A stretch of 16,706 bases of DNA from Thiobacillus sp. (GCF_024708915.1 NZ_JANJXQ010000141.1:1-16706); one strand, 5' to 3'; positions 6,668 through 14,032 are shown, counted from the first letter of the stretch. Notes: generated by a model from the sequence alone, not told the origin. Made by a program: numbers and translations.

Positions 6668-8134
6668 TTACACCGAGGTGCTGCGGGAGAACTTGAGGCC
6701 TTCCCAGCTCTCGGGAACCACGACGTGGTCGTGCATGCCGCCAGGACAAGGCAGACGCGCCTCGATCTTGTCGTTTTCGACGTTGATCACCACCAGGCCG
6801 GACTGGCCTGCCTGGTGTCCGCTGTACACGGTGGTCATGTACTTGCCGTCGACGGTGCAGTCGCAGGTGTGGGGGTCCGGACCGGTATCCCACTTGGCGA
6901 CCACCTGCCAGCTCTTGGTATCGACCTTGCAGATGTAGCCGTTGTTGGGCTTGCGCGCCCACATGGTGAAGTAGACGAAGCGCGAATCCGGCACGTTGCC
7001 CATGTGCAGCGGCAGGTACTTGGTGCCGAAGCCTTCGACGAAGGTCTCCTTCTTCCACTTGTTGGGGTTTTCGTCGGTCGAGCGGTACACCGCGATGTTG
7101 TTCTGCAGCACGTTGTTGCAGGCCACAAAATAATCACCGCTGGTGATGAAGCCCGCTTCGTGCAGAGGCGTCAGCACGGAAGGCACGGCGAAGGTCCAGG
7201 TGAAGCCGGTCTGCTTGACCAGCGGGAAGTTGTCCGGCGAGCCCTTGGCGGTCGACAGCAGCGCCACGACTTCCCAGGTGCGGGTGTCGACGATAGCGCA
7301 GCAGCCGAGGCGGCGGATCAGGATGGCGCCGAACGGCAGCGTGGGGTGCCAGGTGAAGGCATCGACGAACACTGCGGTGGGGTCGGCCGGCATCAGCTCT
7401 TCGCCCAGCATCGCCTCGTGGCTCGTCTTCATACCCTTGCGGCCCACGAAGTCGAACTTGCCGGTGGTGGCGTCGGGGAAGATGTGGCTGATGTTGAGTT
7501 GGCGCGCGATCGGATCGTAGTCGCAGCGGAAGGCCTTGACGATCTTCGGGTTGTCGCCCAGATCGGTGATCAGCACCATGTCCTTCTGGCCGTCGGCGAA
7601 TGCCACGTACTTGTTGGCGTTTTCGCCCACACCGATGGAGACGTGCACGCCCAGCGACATGCCGGTGGTTTCACCGATGTCGTTGACCACGCTGATCGAG
7701 TTCTGCTTGCCGCTGCCGTCGTAGCGCATCTTGAACATCTTGAAGTCGCCGCGGTTGCGCCACTCGGGAGAGTTCTCGTTGACGTAGGGCGACGCCGGCG
7801 GCTGCATGGTCTGATAGAAGTCGAAGCCCTTGTAGGGGTCGGCAGACGGCATGGACGCGATGTGGTGGGGGATAGGCATGTCGATGCCGTGCAGACCGTA
7901 GGAATACCAGGCCAGGGTTTCGGGCACGGACAAGTCCATCGCCTGCACGTAGCCACCGTACTTGCTCGGCAGCAGCACCACGTTGCCCTTGAATTTGCCG
8001 AACAGCTCAGCCTGGGCTTCGCCAACGGGGTTGTGCACGGCCGCGAACGCGCTGCCGGAGTTAAGCATGGTGGCGGAACCGGCAACGCCGGCCGCGACTG
8101 CGCCCTTCATGAACTGCCTTCTGTTGATACTCAT
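6668..8134 (-). CDS. tcdh: Thiocyanate dehydrogenase, Tat-exported trinuclear-copper beta-propeller
   Basis: Thiocyanate dehydrogenase oxidises thiocyanate to cyanate and sulfur, releasing two electrons, in the periplasm. The protein is 488 residues. Residues 1-32 are a Tat signal (NRRQFMKGAV, cleavage near AFA-A). The rest is a seven-bladed-propeller-like chain related to nitrous-oxide reductase. Candidate copper and catalytic residues: K58 (PSKYGG), H90/H91 (PHHIASMPSADP), H164, E245/E246, D258 (FVDAFTWHP), H325, H377 (LPLHMGN), H422 (PDPHTCDC), H468/H470 (GMHDHVV). Their spacings (K58-H90 32, H377-H422 45, H422-H468 46) equal those I recall for K103, H135, H437, H482 and H528 of the Thioalkalivibrio enzyme. 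AAGGAG is 6 bases from the ATG; a longer in-frame start would enter the upstream gene. Identity from memory, not from a search; nitrous-oxide reductase itself is less likely because its CuA cysteine motif is absent. Confidence 0.83.
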   Translation of the reverse strand: MSINRRQFMKGAVAAGVAGSATMLNSGSAFAAVHNPVGEAQAELFGKFKGNVVLLPSKYGGYVQAMDLSVPETLAWYSYGLHGIDMPIPHHIASMPSADPYKGFDFYQTMQPPASPYVNENSPEWRNRGDFKMFKMRYDGSGKQNSISVVNDIGETTGMSLGVHVSIGVGENANKYVAFADGQKDMVLITDLGDNPKIVKAFRCDYDPIARQLNISHIFPDATTGKFDFVGRKGMKTSHEAMLGEELMPADPTAVFVDAFTWHPTLPFGAILIRRLGCCAIVDTRTWEVVALLSTAKGSPDNFPLVKQTGFTWTFAVPSVLTPLHEAGFITSGDYFVACNNVLQNNIAVYRSTDENPNKWKKETFVEGFGTKYLPLHMGNVPDSRFVYFTMWARKPNNGYICKVDTKSWQVVAKWDTGPDPHTCDCTVDGKYMTTVYSGHQAGQSGLVVINVENDKIEARLPCPGGMHDHVVVPESWEGLKFSRSTSV

Positions 8135-8171
8135 TGCATTCTCCTTAAGTTTTCGACCCGAACCCAGCGGC

Positions 8172-8807
8172 TCAGATGTCGCCCTTTTTCCACTTTTGCG
8201 GACCCACGAACACCTTCTGGACCACACCCTTTTCGTCCAGCAGGAACGAGGTCGGCAGGCCGCGGATGCCCAGGCGGGTCGACACACCGTCTGCGCTCAG
8301 CGCATCGTTCGGCGCGACATAGATCTTGGTGGTCTTCAGGCCCTTTTCCTTCTTGATGAAGTGCATGGTCTTCACCGATTGGGGAATGACCGCCTTCGGC
8401 CCGCCCATCAGCGCGGCGCCCACGGTGTCCGCGTTCACCATCACCAGATTGACGCCCTTGGCATTCTTCTGGGTGAAGTCCTCGATCGCGGCCAGTTCGT
8501 TCACCGAAACCGGCACCGCCGAGATGAAGAACACCACCAGGGAGCGCTTGCCTTGCACCACGCTGCCCAGGTCGACCTTCTGGCCGTCCATGTCGTAGGC
8601 CTCGAAGTCGGTGGGCAGCTTCTTGCCCACCGCCACCGGATCGATGTACACCTGTCCGCCCACTTGCTCCGCGGTGGGGAAAGTCCCGTCCTTGCTGTCC
8701 GCCAGCGCCGACCCCATGGGCAGCGCCAGCAGACTGGCCACCGATACAAAAGCGCATGCGGCCTTGAGCCGCCCGCCCGACCTGTCATGTCTTGCTTGCA
8801 GTTTCAT
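8172..8807 (-). CDS. TlpA/redoxin-like exported protein without catalytic cysteines
   Basis: A 211-residue protein with a signal peptide (about 1-36, LLALPMGSALA) and a thioredoxin fold of the TlpA/AhpC-TSA type: GKKLPTDFEAYDMDGQKVDL (61-80), the strand LVVFFIS (90-96), VNLVMVNADTVG (119-130) and the cis-Pro loop GIRGLPTSFLLDEKG (170-184, Pro175). Where relatives have WCPPC, this protein has AVPVS (97-101): both cysteines are replaced. Its only cysteine, C18, is in the signal peptide, so the mature protein cannot do thiol chemistry. AGGAGG is 5-6 bases before the ATG at 8807; a longer in-frame start at 8921 would lie upstream of the sigma-54 transcription start and is rejected. First gene of the operon, 37 bp before tcdh. 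A chaperone or binding role for that enzyme is inference. Confidence 0.85.
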   Translation of the reverse strand: MKLQARHDRSGGRLKAACAFVSVASLLALPMGSALADSKDGTFPTAEQVGGQVYIDPVAVGKKLPTDFEAYDMDGQKVDLGSVVQGKRSLVVFFISAVPVSVNELAAIEDFTQKNAKGVNLVMVNADTVGAALMGGPKAVIPQSVKTMHFIKKEKGLKTTKIYVAPNDALSADGVSTRLGIRGLPTSFLLDEKGVVQKVFVGPQKWKKGDI

Positions 8808-8916
8808 GTTTCTCCTCCTACTAAAGGCTAGCTCCACCCGACTTGCGTCGCCCGAACTGGCGAATACAGCCCCCACAATCGGGTCGAGGTGCGGCAACTT
8901 GTCGCGCCGCTTACTA

Positions 8917-8933
8917 AGCATCTAGCGTGCCAG
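8917..8933 (-). promoter_or_regulatory. Sigma-54 (RpoN) -24/-12 promoter of the tcdh operon
   Basis: On the minus strand the sequence is CTGGCACGCTAGATGCT, compared with the consensus YTGGCACGrNNNTTGCW. The invariant GG and GC are both present with the required 10 bases between them; mismatches are only at the weakly conserved r and the first T of TTGC. Transcription would start near 8906, leaving a leader of about 100 bases before the ATG at 8807. A sigma-54 activator is encoded at the right end of the window. Confidence 0.8.
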
Positions 8934-9033
8934 ATAAATTACCCAGCAAAAACAATGGAATATTGTCAGCCCTGGCTTTTTGTTTGTTTCCCGGGCGTTC
9001 CACGATGAAACGCATTCCAGCCCATCCGGCTGC

Positions 9034-9049
9034 CCTGGCGTTCGCCAGG
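9034..9049. promoter_or_regulatory. Candidate upstream activator site (16-bp dyad)
   Basis: CCTGGCG-TT-CGCCAGG is a perfect 7-bp inverted repeat with a 2-base centre. It lies about 100-115 bp upstream of the sigma-54 element, a usual distance for dimeric binding sites of NtrC-type activators. No second copy was found near the other sigma-54 promoter, so assignment to a given regulator is open. Confidence 0.4.
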
Positions 9050-9112
9050 CCGCACAACGAAGCGCAGTGCAACGCCCGCACAAAACAAAGCCGGCACGGA
9101 CGGGGGATGCGG

Positions 9113-9140
9113 AAAAAAAAGAACCGGCAGGCGCCGGTTC
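9113..9140 (-). terminator. Intrinsic terminator ending the tonB-exbB-exbD transcript
   Basis: An 8-bp stem (GAACCGGC 9121-9128 with GCCGGTTC 9133-9140, loop AGGC) is followed on the minus strand by eight T (A at 9113-9120). It stands 330 bp beyond the exbD stop and upstream of the sigma-54 promoter, so it insulates the tcdh operon from read-through. It could also be the 3' end of a small RNA made from the long 3' region. Confidence 0.85.
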
Positions 9141-9439
9141 AAGAGGAGGAGGGGACGATCCGGATCGAGCCTGCTCCCGTTTTCACCCGGAACCGGCCCG
9201 ACGTTACCCAGGAACGCCATTGCCTCTTGTTAAGCACGAACGATGCCAGATAATAATCCCCATATCTAACAACAAGATACGAAAACAATGCGGGGCAGGG
9301 TGTTGCAGATGAATTCCAAATCGAAACGTAGTGTTTCTTTTTTCGAACACCGGCGGGCGTCCGCGTACCGGCAGCGGGCCGGCGGGAATGCGCATGAACA
9401 TGCGAAAGGAAATGGGCGGCAGCCGGCACGCGCGCCCGA

Positions 9440-9462
9440 CCTTGCCGGAACCGCCGGCAAGG
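9440..9462 (-). repeat. Perfect 9-bp hairpin immediately after exbD
   Basis: CCTTGCCGG (9440-9448) and CCGGCAAGG (9454-9462) form a perfect stem around a 5-base loop, starting 6 bases past the exbD stop. No T-run follows on the minus strand, so it is more likely an mRNA-stabilising or Rho-assisted element than an intrinsic terminator. Confidence 0.55.
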
Positions 9463-9468
9463 CGCTAT

Positions 9469-9897
9469 TTATTGCCCTTGGGACTGCGACGGATCGGTCA
9501 CGAAGCCGATGCGCACCAATCCGGCCTTGGCCGCCGCCGACATCACCTGGGCCACCGTTTCGTAGTGCGCAAGACGGTCGGCGCGGATGTGCAGTTCGGG
9601 CTGCGGCTGTTGTTTCGCCGCCGCGGCAAAGCGCGCTGCCAGTTCCGGCCGGGTGACCGGCGCGCCGTTCCAGAACAGGGCGCCGTTCTCGCGGATGCCG
9701 AATTCGATATGCTCGGGCCGGGTGATATTGGGCGTGCTGCTGGCCTTGGGCAGATCGATCTTGACGGAATGGGTGAGCAGCGGCGTGGTGATGATGAAGA
9801 TCACCAGCAGCACCAGCATCACGTCCACCAGCGGCACCACGTTGATTTCCGACATCGGGCCCTGATGCCGGCGCGGATCGAGACTTCCCATGGCCAT
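9469..9897 (-). CDS. exbD: ExbD, biopolymer transport protein
   Basis: A 142-residue ExbD: short cytoplasmic N-terminus, one transmembrane helix beginning with the family motif EINVVPLVDVMLVLLVIFII (18-37), whose Asp (VPLVDVM) carries the proton, then a periplasmic domain (HSVKIDLPKASSTPN to the C-terminus) of normal size with the usual LHIRADRLAHYETVAQVM helix-strand block. With ExbB it forms the inner-membrane motor that energises TonB. It follows exbB with 4 bases between stop and ATG, so its ribosome binding site lies within exbB. Last gene of the tonB-exbB-exbD unit. Confidence 0.95.
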   Translation of the reverse strand: MAMGSLDPRRHQGPMSEINVVPLVDVMLVLLVIFIITTPLLTHSVKIDLPKASSTPNITRPEHIEFGIRENGALFWNGAPVTRPELAARFAAAAKQQPQPELHIRADRLAHYETVAQVMSAAAKAGLVRIGFVTDPSQSQGQ

Positions 9898-9901
9898 GTC
9901 G

Positions 9902-10654
9902 TCAACCCTCCGCAGCGGCGCGCGCTTCCAGTTTCGCCGCGGGACGCAACGGGCGCCCCTCGCCGGCCGAACTGTTGGCCTTCTCGCCTACCGTGATCAC
10001 CGTGTACAGATCGTGCGCAAAGGCATCGAGCTTGGCCAGCCAGACCCGGTTGCGGCGATTGAACGCGTTGTAGGCGAGCACGGCAGGAATCGCCACGGCC
10101 AGACCGACCGCGGTCATGATGAGCGCCTCGCCCACCGGACCCGACACCTTGTCCAGCGTGCCCTGGCCCGACAGGCCGATATTGACCAGCGCGTGATAAA
10201 TCCCCCACACGGTGCCGAACAGGCCGATGTAGGGGGCGGCGGAACCGGCTGACGCCATCACCGTGAGGCCGCGCTCCACGCGCATCGCTTCCTGGTCGAT
10301 GCCGTTGCGCAGCAGGCGGGTGAGGAATTCGCTCAGTCCGCCGGCTGCGGCCAGCTTCTGCATGCCGTGCTGGTGGTTGTCGTGGGCGGCTTCGAGCGCA
10401 TCATGCGCCAGTTCGGCAAACGCGTTGTCCACCGGCTGGCGGCGCAGCGCGGCGCCCAGATCCTGCAGCGAATCGGCCGCCCAGAACTGCTTGAGAAAAG
10501 CCTCGGCGCGGCGCCCCGCCAGATAATTCGCCAGCGCCTTGGTCACGATCAGATACCAGCTGGCCACCGACAGCGAGAGCAGCAGCAGCAGCACGATGCG
10601 CCCGAGCGTATCGGTCTGCGCGAGAAAATGGGCGAAGCCCAGGCTGTTTTCCAT
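9902..10654 (-). CDS. exbB: ExbB, proton channel of the TonB system
   Basis: A 250-residue MotA/TolQ/ExbB protein with three helices: about 19-38, 132-155 and 168-195. Signature blocks are SAAPYIGLFGTVWGIYHALV (138-157) and GEALIMTAVGLAVAIPAVLA (175-194), the canonical ExbB/TolQ forms. The ATG at 10654 (MENSLGFAHFL) was chosen because GAAGGA lies 8 bases upstream; a TTG at 10660 would give two more residues and overlap the tonB stop. Two bases separate it from tonB and four from exbD, so the three are translationally linked. Confidence 0.95.
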   Translation of the reverse strand: MENSLGFAHFLAQTDTLGRIVLLLLLSLSVASWYLIVTKALANYLAGRRAEAFLKQFWAADSLQDLGAALRRQPVDNAFAELAHDALEAAHDNHQHGMQKLAAAGGLSEFLTRLLRNGIDQEAMRVERGLTVMASAGSAAPYIGLFGTVWGIYHALVNIGLSGQGTLDKVSGPVGEALIMTAVGLAVAIPAVLAYNAFNRRNRVWLAKLDAFAHDLYTVITVGEKANSSAGEGRPLRPAAKLEARAAAEG

Positions 10655-10656
10655 GA

Positions 10657-11343
10657 TCAACGTCCTTCCAGAGTGAAATTGAATGGCTGGGTCGCCACCG
10701 AGCGGACGGCCTGACCGTCGCGTTGCGCGGGGGTGCAGCGCCAGCTTTTGACTGCCGCCAGCGCGGCGGCGTCGAGGCGGGCGGAGCCGCTGCTGCTCGC
10801 CACCTGCGCCGTACTCACGCGCCCGGTTTCGTCCAGCTCCACCCGCAGCACGACCTTGCCGGTTTCACCGAGCCGGCGCGACATCGGCGGGTAGACGGGC
10901 GGCCGGCGTTCGGGGCAGCTCACCGCCAGCTCCGCCGCCAGCGTCACCGGCCCGGCCGGTTTGGGCGGCGGGGCGGGCAGGGACGGCGCCTGTACCGGTG
11001 CGGGCGCGGCCACGACAGGCGGCGGCTCGACCACGGGTTCGGGCGGCGGCAGCGGCTCCACCGCCTCCTGCGGCGACGCCACCGGCGCTTGCGCCGCCAG
11101 GTGGTAGTGCGGCGGCTTGACCGGCTTGGGTGGCGGCGCCTGCTTGACCGGCTTGGGCGGTGGCGGCGCCGGGATGACGCGCGGCGCCGGCTGCGGCGGC
11201 GGGTTGATGAAGTTCACGAACAGGGTCACCGCCTCGGCCGGCGGCGGAATCACCCGCGCGCTCCACAGCGCATAGAGCACACCGCCGTGCAGGGCCAGCA
11301 CCACCAGCAGGCCCACAGCACGATTCCAGTCCATCCGCGGCAT
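10657..11343 (-). CDS. tonB: TonB energy-transducing protein
   Basis: A 228-residue TonB. One N-terminal anchor helix (about 8-28, AVGLLVVLALHGGVLYALW) includes a His (19) like the one needed for coupling to ExbBD. A long Pro-rich spacer (about 33-133, PPPPKPVKQ, PEPVVEPPPV, PAPPPKPAG) spans the periplasm. The C-terminal domain (about 143-228: CPERRPPVYPPMSRRLGETG, RVELDETGRV, LDAAALAAVKSW) contacts the receptor's TonB box; Cys143 and Cys203 may pair. GGAGGG lies 10 bases before the ATG at 11343; GTG 11352 and ATG 11334 are possible alternatives. It begins 34 bp after the receptor stop, indicating a dedicated TonB for that receptor. Confidence 0.93.
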   Translation of the reverse strand: MPRMDWNRAVGLLVVLALHGGVLYALWSARVIPPPAEAVTLFVNFINPPPQPAPRVIPAPPPPKPVKQAPPPKPVKPPHYHLAAQAPVASPQEAVEPLPPPEPVVEPPPVVAAPAPVQAPSLPAPPPKPAGPVTLAAELAVSCPERRPPVYPPMSRRLGETGKVVLRVELDETGRVSTAQVASSSGSARLDAAALAAVKSWRCTPAQRDGQAVRSVATQPFNFTLEGR

Positions 11344-11377
11344 CCGCTTCACGCCCTCCGCTTGCCGATTGCCCGGC

Positions 11378-13522
11378 TTACCACTTCGCCTGCAGCCCGA
11401 GGATGGCCATGCGCGGCAGCCCGGCGGTGTAGGTCGGCGCGGTGCCGGTGACGTCGGCGGTCTCGGCGTAGCGCTTGTCGAGCAGGTTGCTGACGCTGCC
11501 GAAGACTTCCATGCCCTTGCCGAAGGGATAGTTGGCGCGCAGGTTGAGCAGGTTGTGGCCGCCGTACTTGCCGGTATTGGCGGCATCCAGCCAGTAGCTG
11601 CCGAGCCTGAACCATTCCAGCTGCACGCGGCCGCCGTTCATGTAGCCGGGCGCATAGCTGAGGCGGGTGTTGGCGATCACGCGCGGGGCGGTTTCCATTT
11701 CCTTGCCGCTGAAATCGACGTTTACACTGTTTACCAGCGCGACCCATTCCTCGTAGCTGTGCTTGGCGTACGACAGGCTGGCGTCGAGCTGCCAGTCCTG
11801 CGCCAGCGGCAGCCCCAGCCCCAGTTCGATGCCGCGGTGCAGGGTCTCGCCCGCGTTGACCACGATTCTCTGGTCGGTGACCGGGTCTCTATAGCTGACG
11901 ATGTCGTCCTTCTTGGTCATGTGATACACCGAGACCTCGTAGCGCAGCGCGCCGGATTTACCGCGCAGGCCGAGTTCCAGGTTGTCGACGATCACCGGCT
12001 TGAGGTTGAGCAGGGATTCGGCGGCGGCCTGCGCCAGGACATCCGAATTCTGTCGGCTGCCGCGGAACACCTGGCCTTCGGACGGGGTGCGGAAAGAATT
12101 GCTGTAGGCCGCGAAGCCGTTCAGCGTGTCGCTGAAGGCGTAGGTCGCGCCCAGCTTCGGCCCCCAGTGGCTGTAGCCGACCTTGGTGCTGGCGACGTGG
12201 CCGTACCAGCCGTTGGCCGGGAAGGGGCCCACCGCGCCCTGGGTCGCGCCCGCCACCCCATTGTTGAACTTGTTGTCGTAGTCGTACTGCATATCGTCGT
12301 AACGCAGCCCGGCGTTGAGGCGCAGCCTGTCGCTGAGCGAGGCCTCGCCGTGGACGTAGGGCGAAATGCCGCGATAGGTCACGTCGTAGTCGTAGATCTG
12401 CACCGGCGCGGCGGCATTGCGGCTGTAGGTCACGCCGCCATGGGCGTTGGTGAACTTGTCGAGGCGGAGCGAATCCTCGTCGCGCGAGCCCGGGCTGTAG
12501 TCGACATCCAGGCCGACGATGAGGCGCGCCCGCATCGGCTCGAAATCGCGGCGGTATTTGCCGAGGAAGCCGAAGGACTTGTTCTTGGTGACGTACTGGC
12601 TGGGATCGTAGCCGACGCTCCAGTTGGGCAGGATCTCCATGCTGTTGTCGCGGAAGTAGGGGGTGATCGACAGCAGCGAATTGGCGGTTTCCTTTTCGTA
12701 GGCGGTCGACAGGCGGAAGGCGTCGACCTGGCGGAAGGAAAACGGCACGTTGTTGGCGCGCGGCGTGGCATCGAGTTCGCCCGCGCTCAGCTTGCCGACG
12801 TGCTGCTGGTCGACCTTGGAAAACGACAGCACCGTTTTCAGCAGCGCGTCGTCGCCGAGCGCGCGGTCCCAGCGCGCGGTGCCGGTCTGGCGGTCGTAGC
12901 CAGCGTTGTCCTGCCAGCCGTCGGTGCGCGTCAGGTTGAGGCTGGCGCGCCAGGCGTCGTCGCCGTGGGCATTGCCGCCGCCCACCAGGATGCGGCCCCA
13001 GCCGTACGACCCGGCTTCCCCGCTCAGTTCGAACTCGGCCTGCTTCGGCGGCGTGCGGGTCAGCACGTTGATCGTGCCGCCGATCGCGTCCGACCCGTAC
13101 AGCGCGCTGCCCGGGCCTTTCATGATTTCCATTCCGCCCGACTGCGGCACGTTGATTTCGTACAGCGCGTTGTGGTTGAAAAAGCCGGTGGAACGGGTCG
13201 GGATGCCGTCTTCGAGATAAAGGTAAACCGCGCTCGTCGTCAGCGGCTGGCGGATCGAGGTGGAATGACCCTCGCCCGACAGATTGCTGACCCACACGCC
13301 AGGCACCTGATTGAGGATCTCCTTCGGGTGGGTGGGCCGGGTTTCGCGCAGGGTCTGCTCCTTGACGATGCCGACCGTCGCCGGGGTCTCGCTCAGCAGT
13401 TCGCCTTCGCGGGTGCCGGTCACCGTCATCTCCGGCAGCGCCGCCTCGGCCGCGTCCGCCGCCGAGGCGGCGGGCGCGCACAGGATGCCCGCCAGCGCGA
13501 GCGGAAGGGGGTTCAACTTCAT
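11378..13522 (-). CDS. TonB-dependent outer-membrane receptor
   Basis: A 714-residue receptor with a signal peptide (1-21, ending AASA). A TonB-box-like segment (PEMTVTGTR) follows, then the plug domain (about 45-160; ETPATVGIVKEQTLRETRPT, PGVWVSNLSGEGHSTSIRQP, MEIMKGPGSALYGSDAIGGT) and a 22-strand barrel ending in the outer-membrane signal aromatic W714 (MAILGLQAKW). A GGAGG site lies just before the ATG. The substrate cannot be read from the sequence. It is flanked by an exported thioredoxin-like gene, a Cys/His-rich BNR protein and sodC on one side and tonB/exbBD on the other; with a copper enzyme downstream, copper or a copper complex is a reasonable guess by analogy with NosA/OprC, but siderophore or another ligand is not excluded. 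I see no Fur-box-like site nearby. Confidence 0.93.
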   Translation of the reverse strand: MKLNPLPLALAGILCAPAASAADAAEAALPEMTVTGTREGELLSETPATVGIVKEQTLRETRPTHPKEILNQVPGVWVSNLSGEGHSTSIRQPLTTSAVYLYLEDGIPTRSTGFFNHNALYEINVPQSGGMEIMKGPGSALYGSDAIGGTINVLTRTPPKQAEFELSGEAGSYGWGRILVGGGNAHGDDAWRASLNLTRTDGWQDNAGYDRQTGTARWDRALGDDALLKTVLSFSKVDQQHVGKLSAGELDATPRANNVPFSFRQVDAFRLSTAYEKETANSLLSITPYFRDNSMEILPNWSVGYDPSQYVTKNKSFGFLGKYRRDFEPMRARLIVGLDVDYSPGSRDEDSLRLDKFTNAHGGVTYSRNAAAPVQIYDYDVTYRGISPYVHGEASLSDRLRLNAGLRYDDMQYDYDNKFNNGVAGATQGAVGPFPANGWYGHVASTKVGYSHWGPKLGATYAFSDTLNGFAAYSNSFRTPSEGQVFRGSRQNSDVLAQAAAESLLNLKPVIVDNLELGLRGKSGALRYEVSVYHMTKKDDIVSYRDPVTDQRIVVNAGETLHRGIELGLGLPLAQDWQLDASLSYAKHSYEEWVALVNSVNVDFSGKEMETAPRVIANTRLSYAPGYMNGGRVQLEWFRLGSYWLDAANTGKYGGHNLLNLRANYPFGKGMEVFGSVSNLLDKRYAETADVTGTAPTYTAGLPRMAILGLQAKW

Positions 13523-13543
13523 ACTTCCTCCGTTATTTTTGAA

Positions 13544-14032
13544 TCAGTTGACCAGCTTGTGCTTCCTGAGCCAGGCGCGCAGGCGCTGTTCGCTCAGCAC
13601 GCCGACAACGGTTTCGCGTTGATGCTGGGCGTCGTAAAGGTAGGTGCGCGGCAATTCGCCGTACCACGACGGATCGATGGCATGGCGCAGCCGCTCGGGA
13701 ATGGGATCGTCGAACACCCAGCTGTCGACGCCGCCCAGGCCGAGCGGGGCCAGGGTTTTCTGCATGGCCGGAACATAGTCGGGCGTATCCGTCGCCACCA
13801 GCACCAGCGGCAGGCGCTTCTGCGTTTTTGCCAGCTTGCCCAGCAGGGTCAGTTCGGCGATGCAATAACTGCATTCGTTGACCGACCACAGGTTGAGAAT
13901 GAAGGGGCGGCCGGCGTACTGCGCCTTGATCTTTGCCAGACTGTCGGTGGTGAACGCAGCCGGCTCGCCGGCACCGGCCGGCGCGGCGAGAACCAGCGCC
14001 GCCAGCATCCCGAACAGCACGCGCCGGATCAT
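13544..14032 (-). CDS. Exported thioredoxin-like (TlpA-type) protein with CSYC
   Basis: A 162-residue protein with a signal peptide (1-21, LAALVLAAPAGAG). The thioredoxin-like domain has PFILNLWSVNECSYC (43-57), so the active-site pair is C54-S55-Y56-C57, a cis-Pro loop at ELPRTYLYD (126-134, Pro128) and ATDTPDYVP (80-88). Unlike the TlpA-like protein at 8172-8807 it keeps both cysteines, so it can do thiol exchange; the likely job is to reduce or form disulfides of a neighbouring periplasmic protein, such as the Cys-rich BNR protein whose stop codon overlaps its ATG (ATGA, 14029-14032). It precedes the receptor by 21 bp. Confidence 0.85.
   Translation of the reverse strand: MIRRVLFGMLAALVLAAPAGAGEPAAFTTDSLAKIKAQYAGRPFILNLWSVNECSYCIAELTLLGKLAKTQKRLPLVLVATDTPDYVPAMQKTLAPLGLGGVDSWVFDDPIPERLRHAIDPSWYGELPRTYLYDAQHQRETVVGVLSEQRLRAWLRKHKLVN

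Larger units (their letters stand above)
8808..9468. other. Gene-free control region between exbD and the tcdh operon
   Basis: 661 bp without a credible gene: the open frames in it lack ribosome binding sites and recognisable products. From right to left it holds a hairpin just past exbD (9440-9462), an AT-rich patch (about 9227-9345), an intrinsic terminator for minus-strand transcripts (9113-9140), a 16-bp dyad (9034-9049), an AT-rich stretch (8934-8970) and a sigma-54 promoter (8917-8933). About 100 bases of untranslated leader follow up to the ATG at 8807. The order terminator, activator-like dyad, AT-rich spacer, -24/-12 element is that of a sigma-54-controlled operon head. Confidence 0.75.

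Noticed and set aside
6668..8134. Nitrous-oxide reductase (nosZ) as identity
   Set aside because: The C-terminal CuA cupredoxin domain with its CxxxC motif is absent; residue spacing fits thiocyanate dehydrogenase.
5954..8356. Long plus-strand open frame of 800 residues opposite TcDH
   Set aside because: Antisense reading of GC-rich genes; composition is His/Arg/Val repetitive and no family is recognisable, while the minus strand encodes clear exported proteins.
8808..8921. N-terminal extension of the TlpA-like protein starting at 8921
   Set aside because: It begins upstream of the predicted sigma-54 start and adds an Arg-rich, non-secretory end ahead of a good signal peptide; AGGAGG supports 8807.
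9227..9254. Sigma-70-like plus-strand promoter TTGTTA-N16-GATAAT
   Set aside because: It drives no plus-strand gene and lies in an AT-rich patch where such matches arise by chance; the following hairpin at 9323-9337 is only 5 bp.
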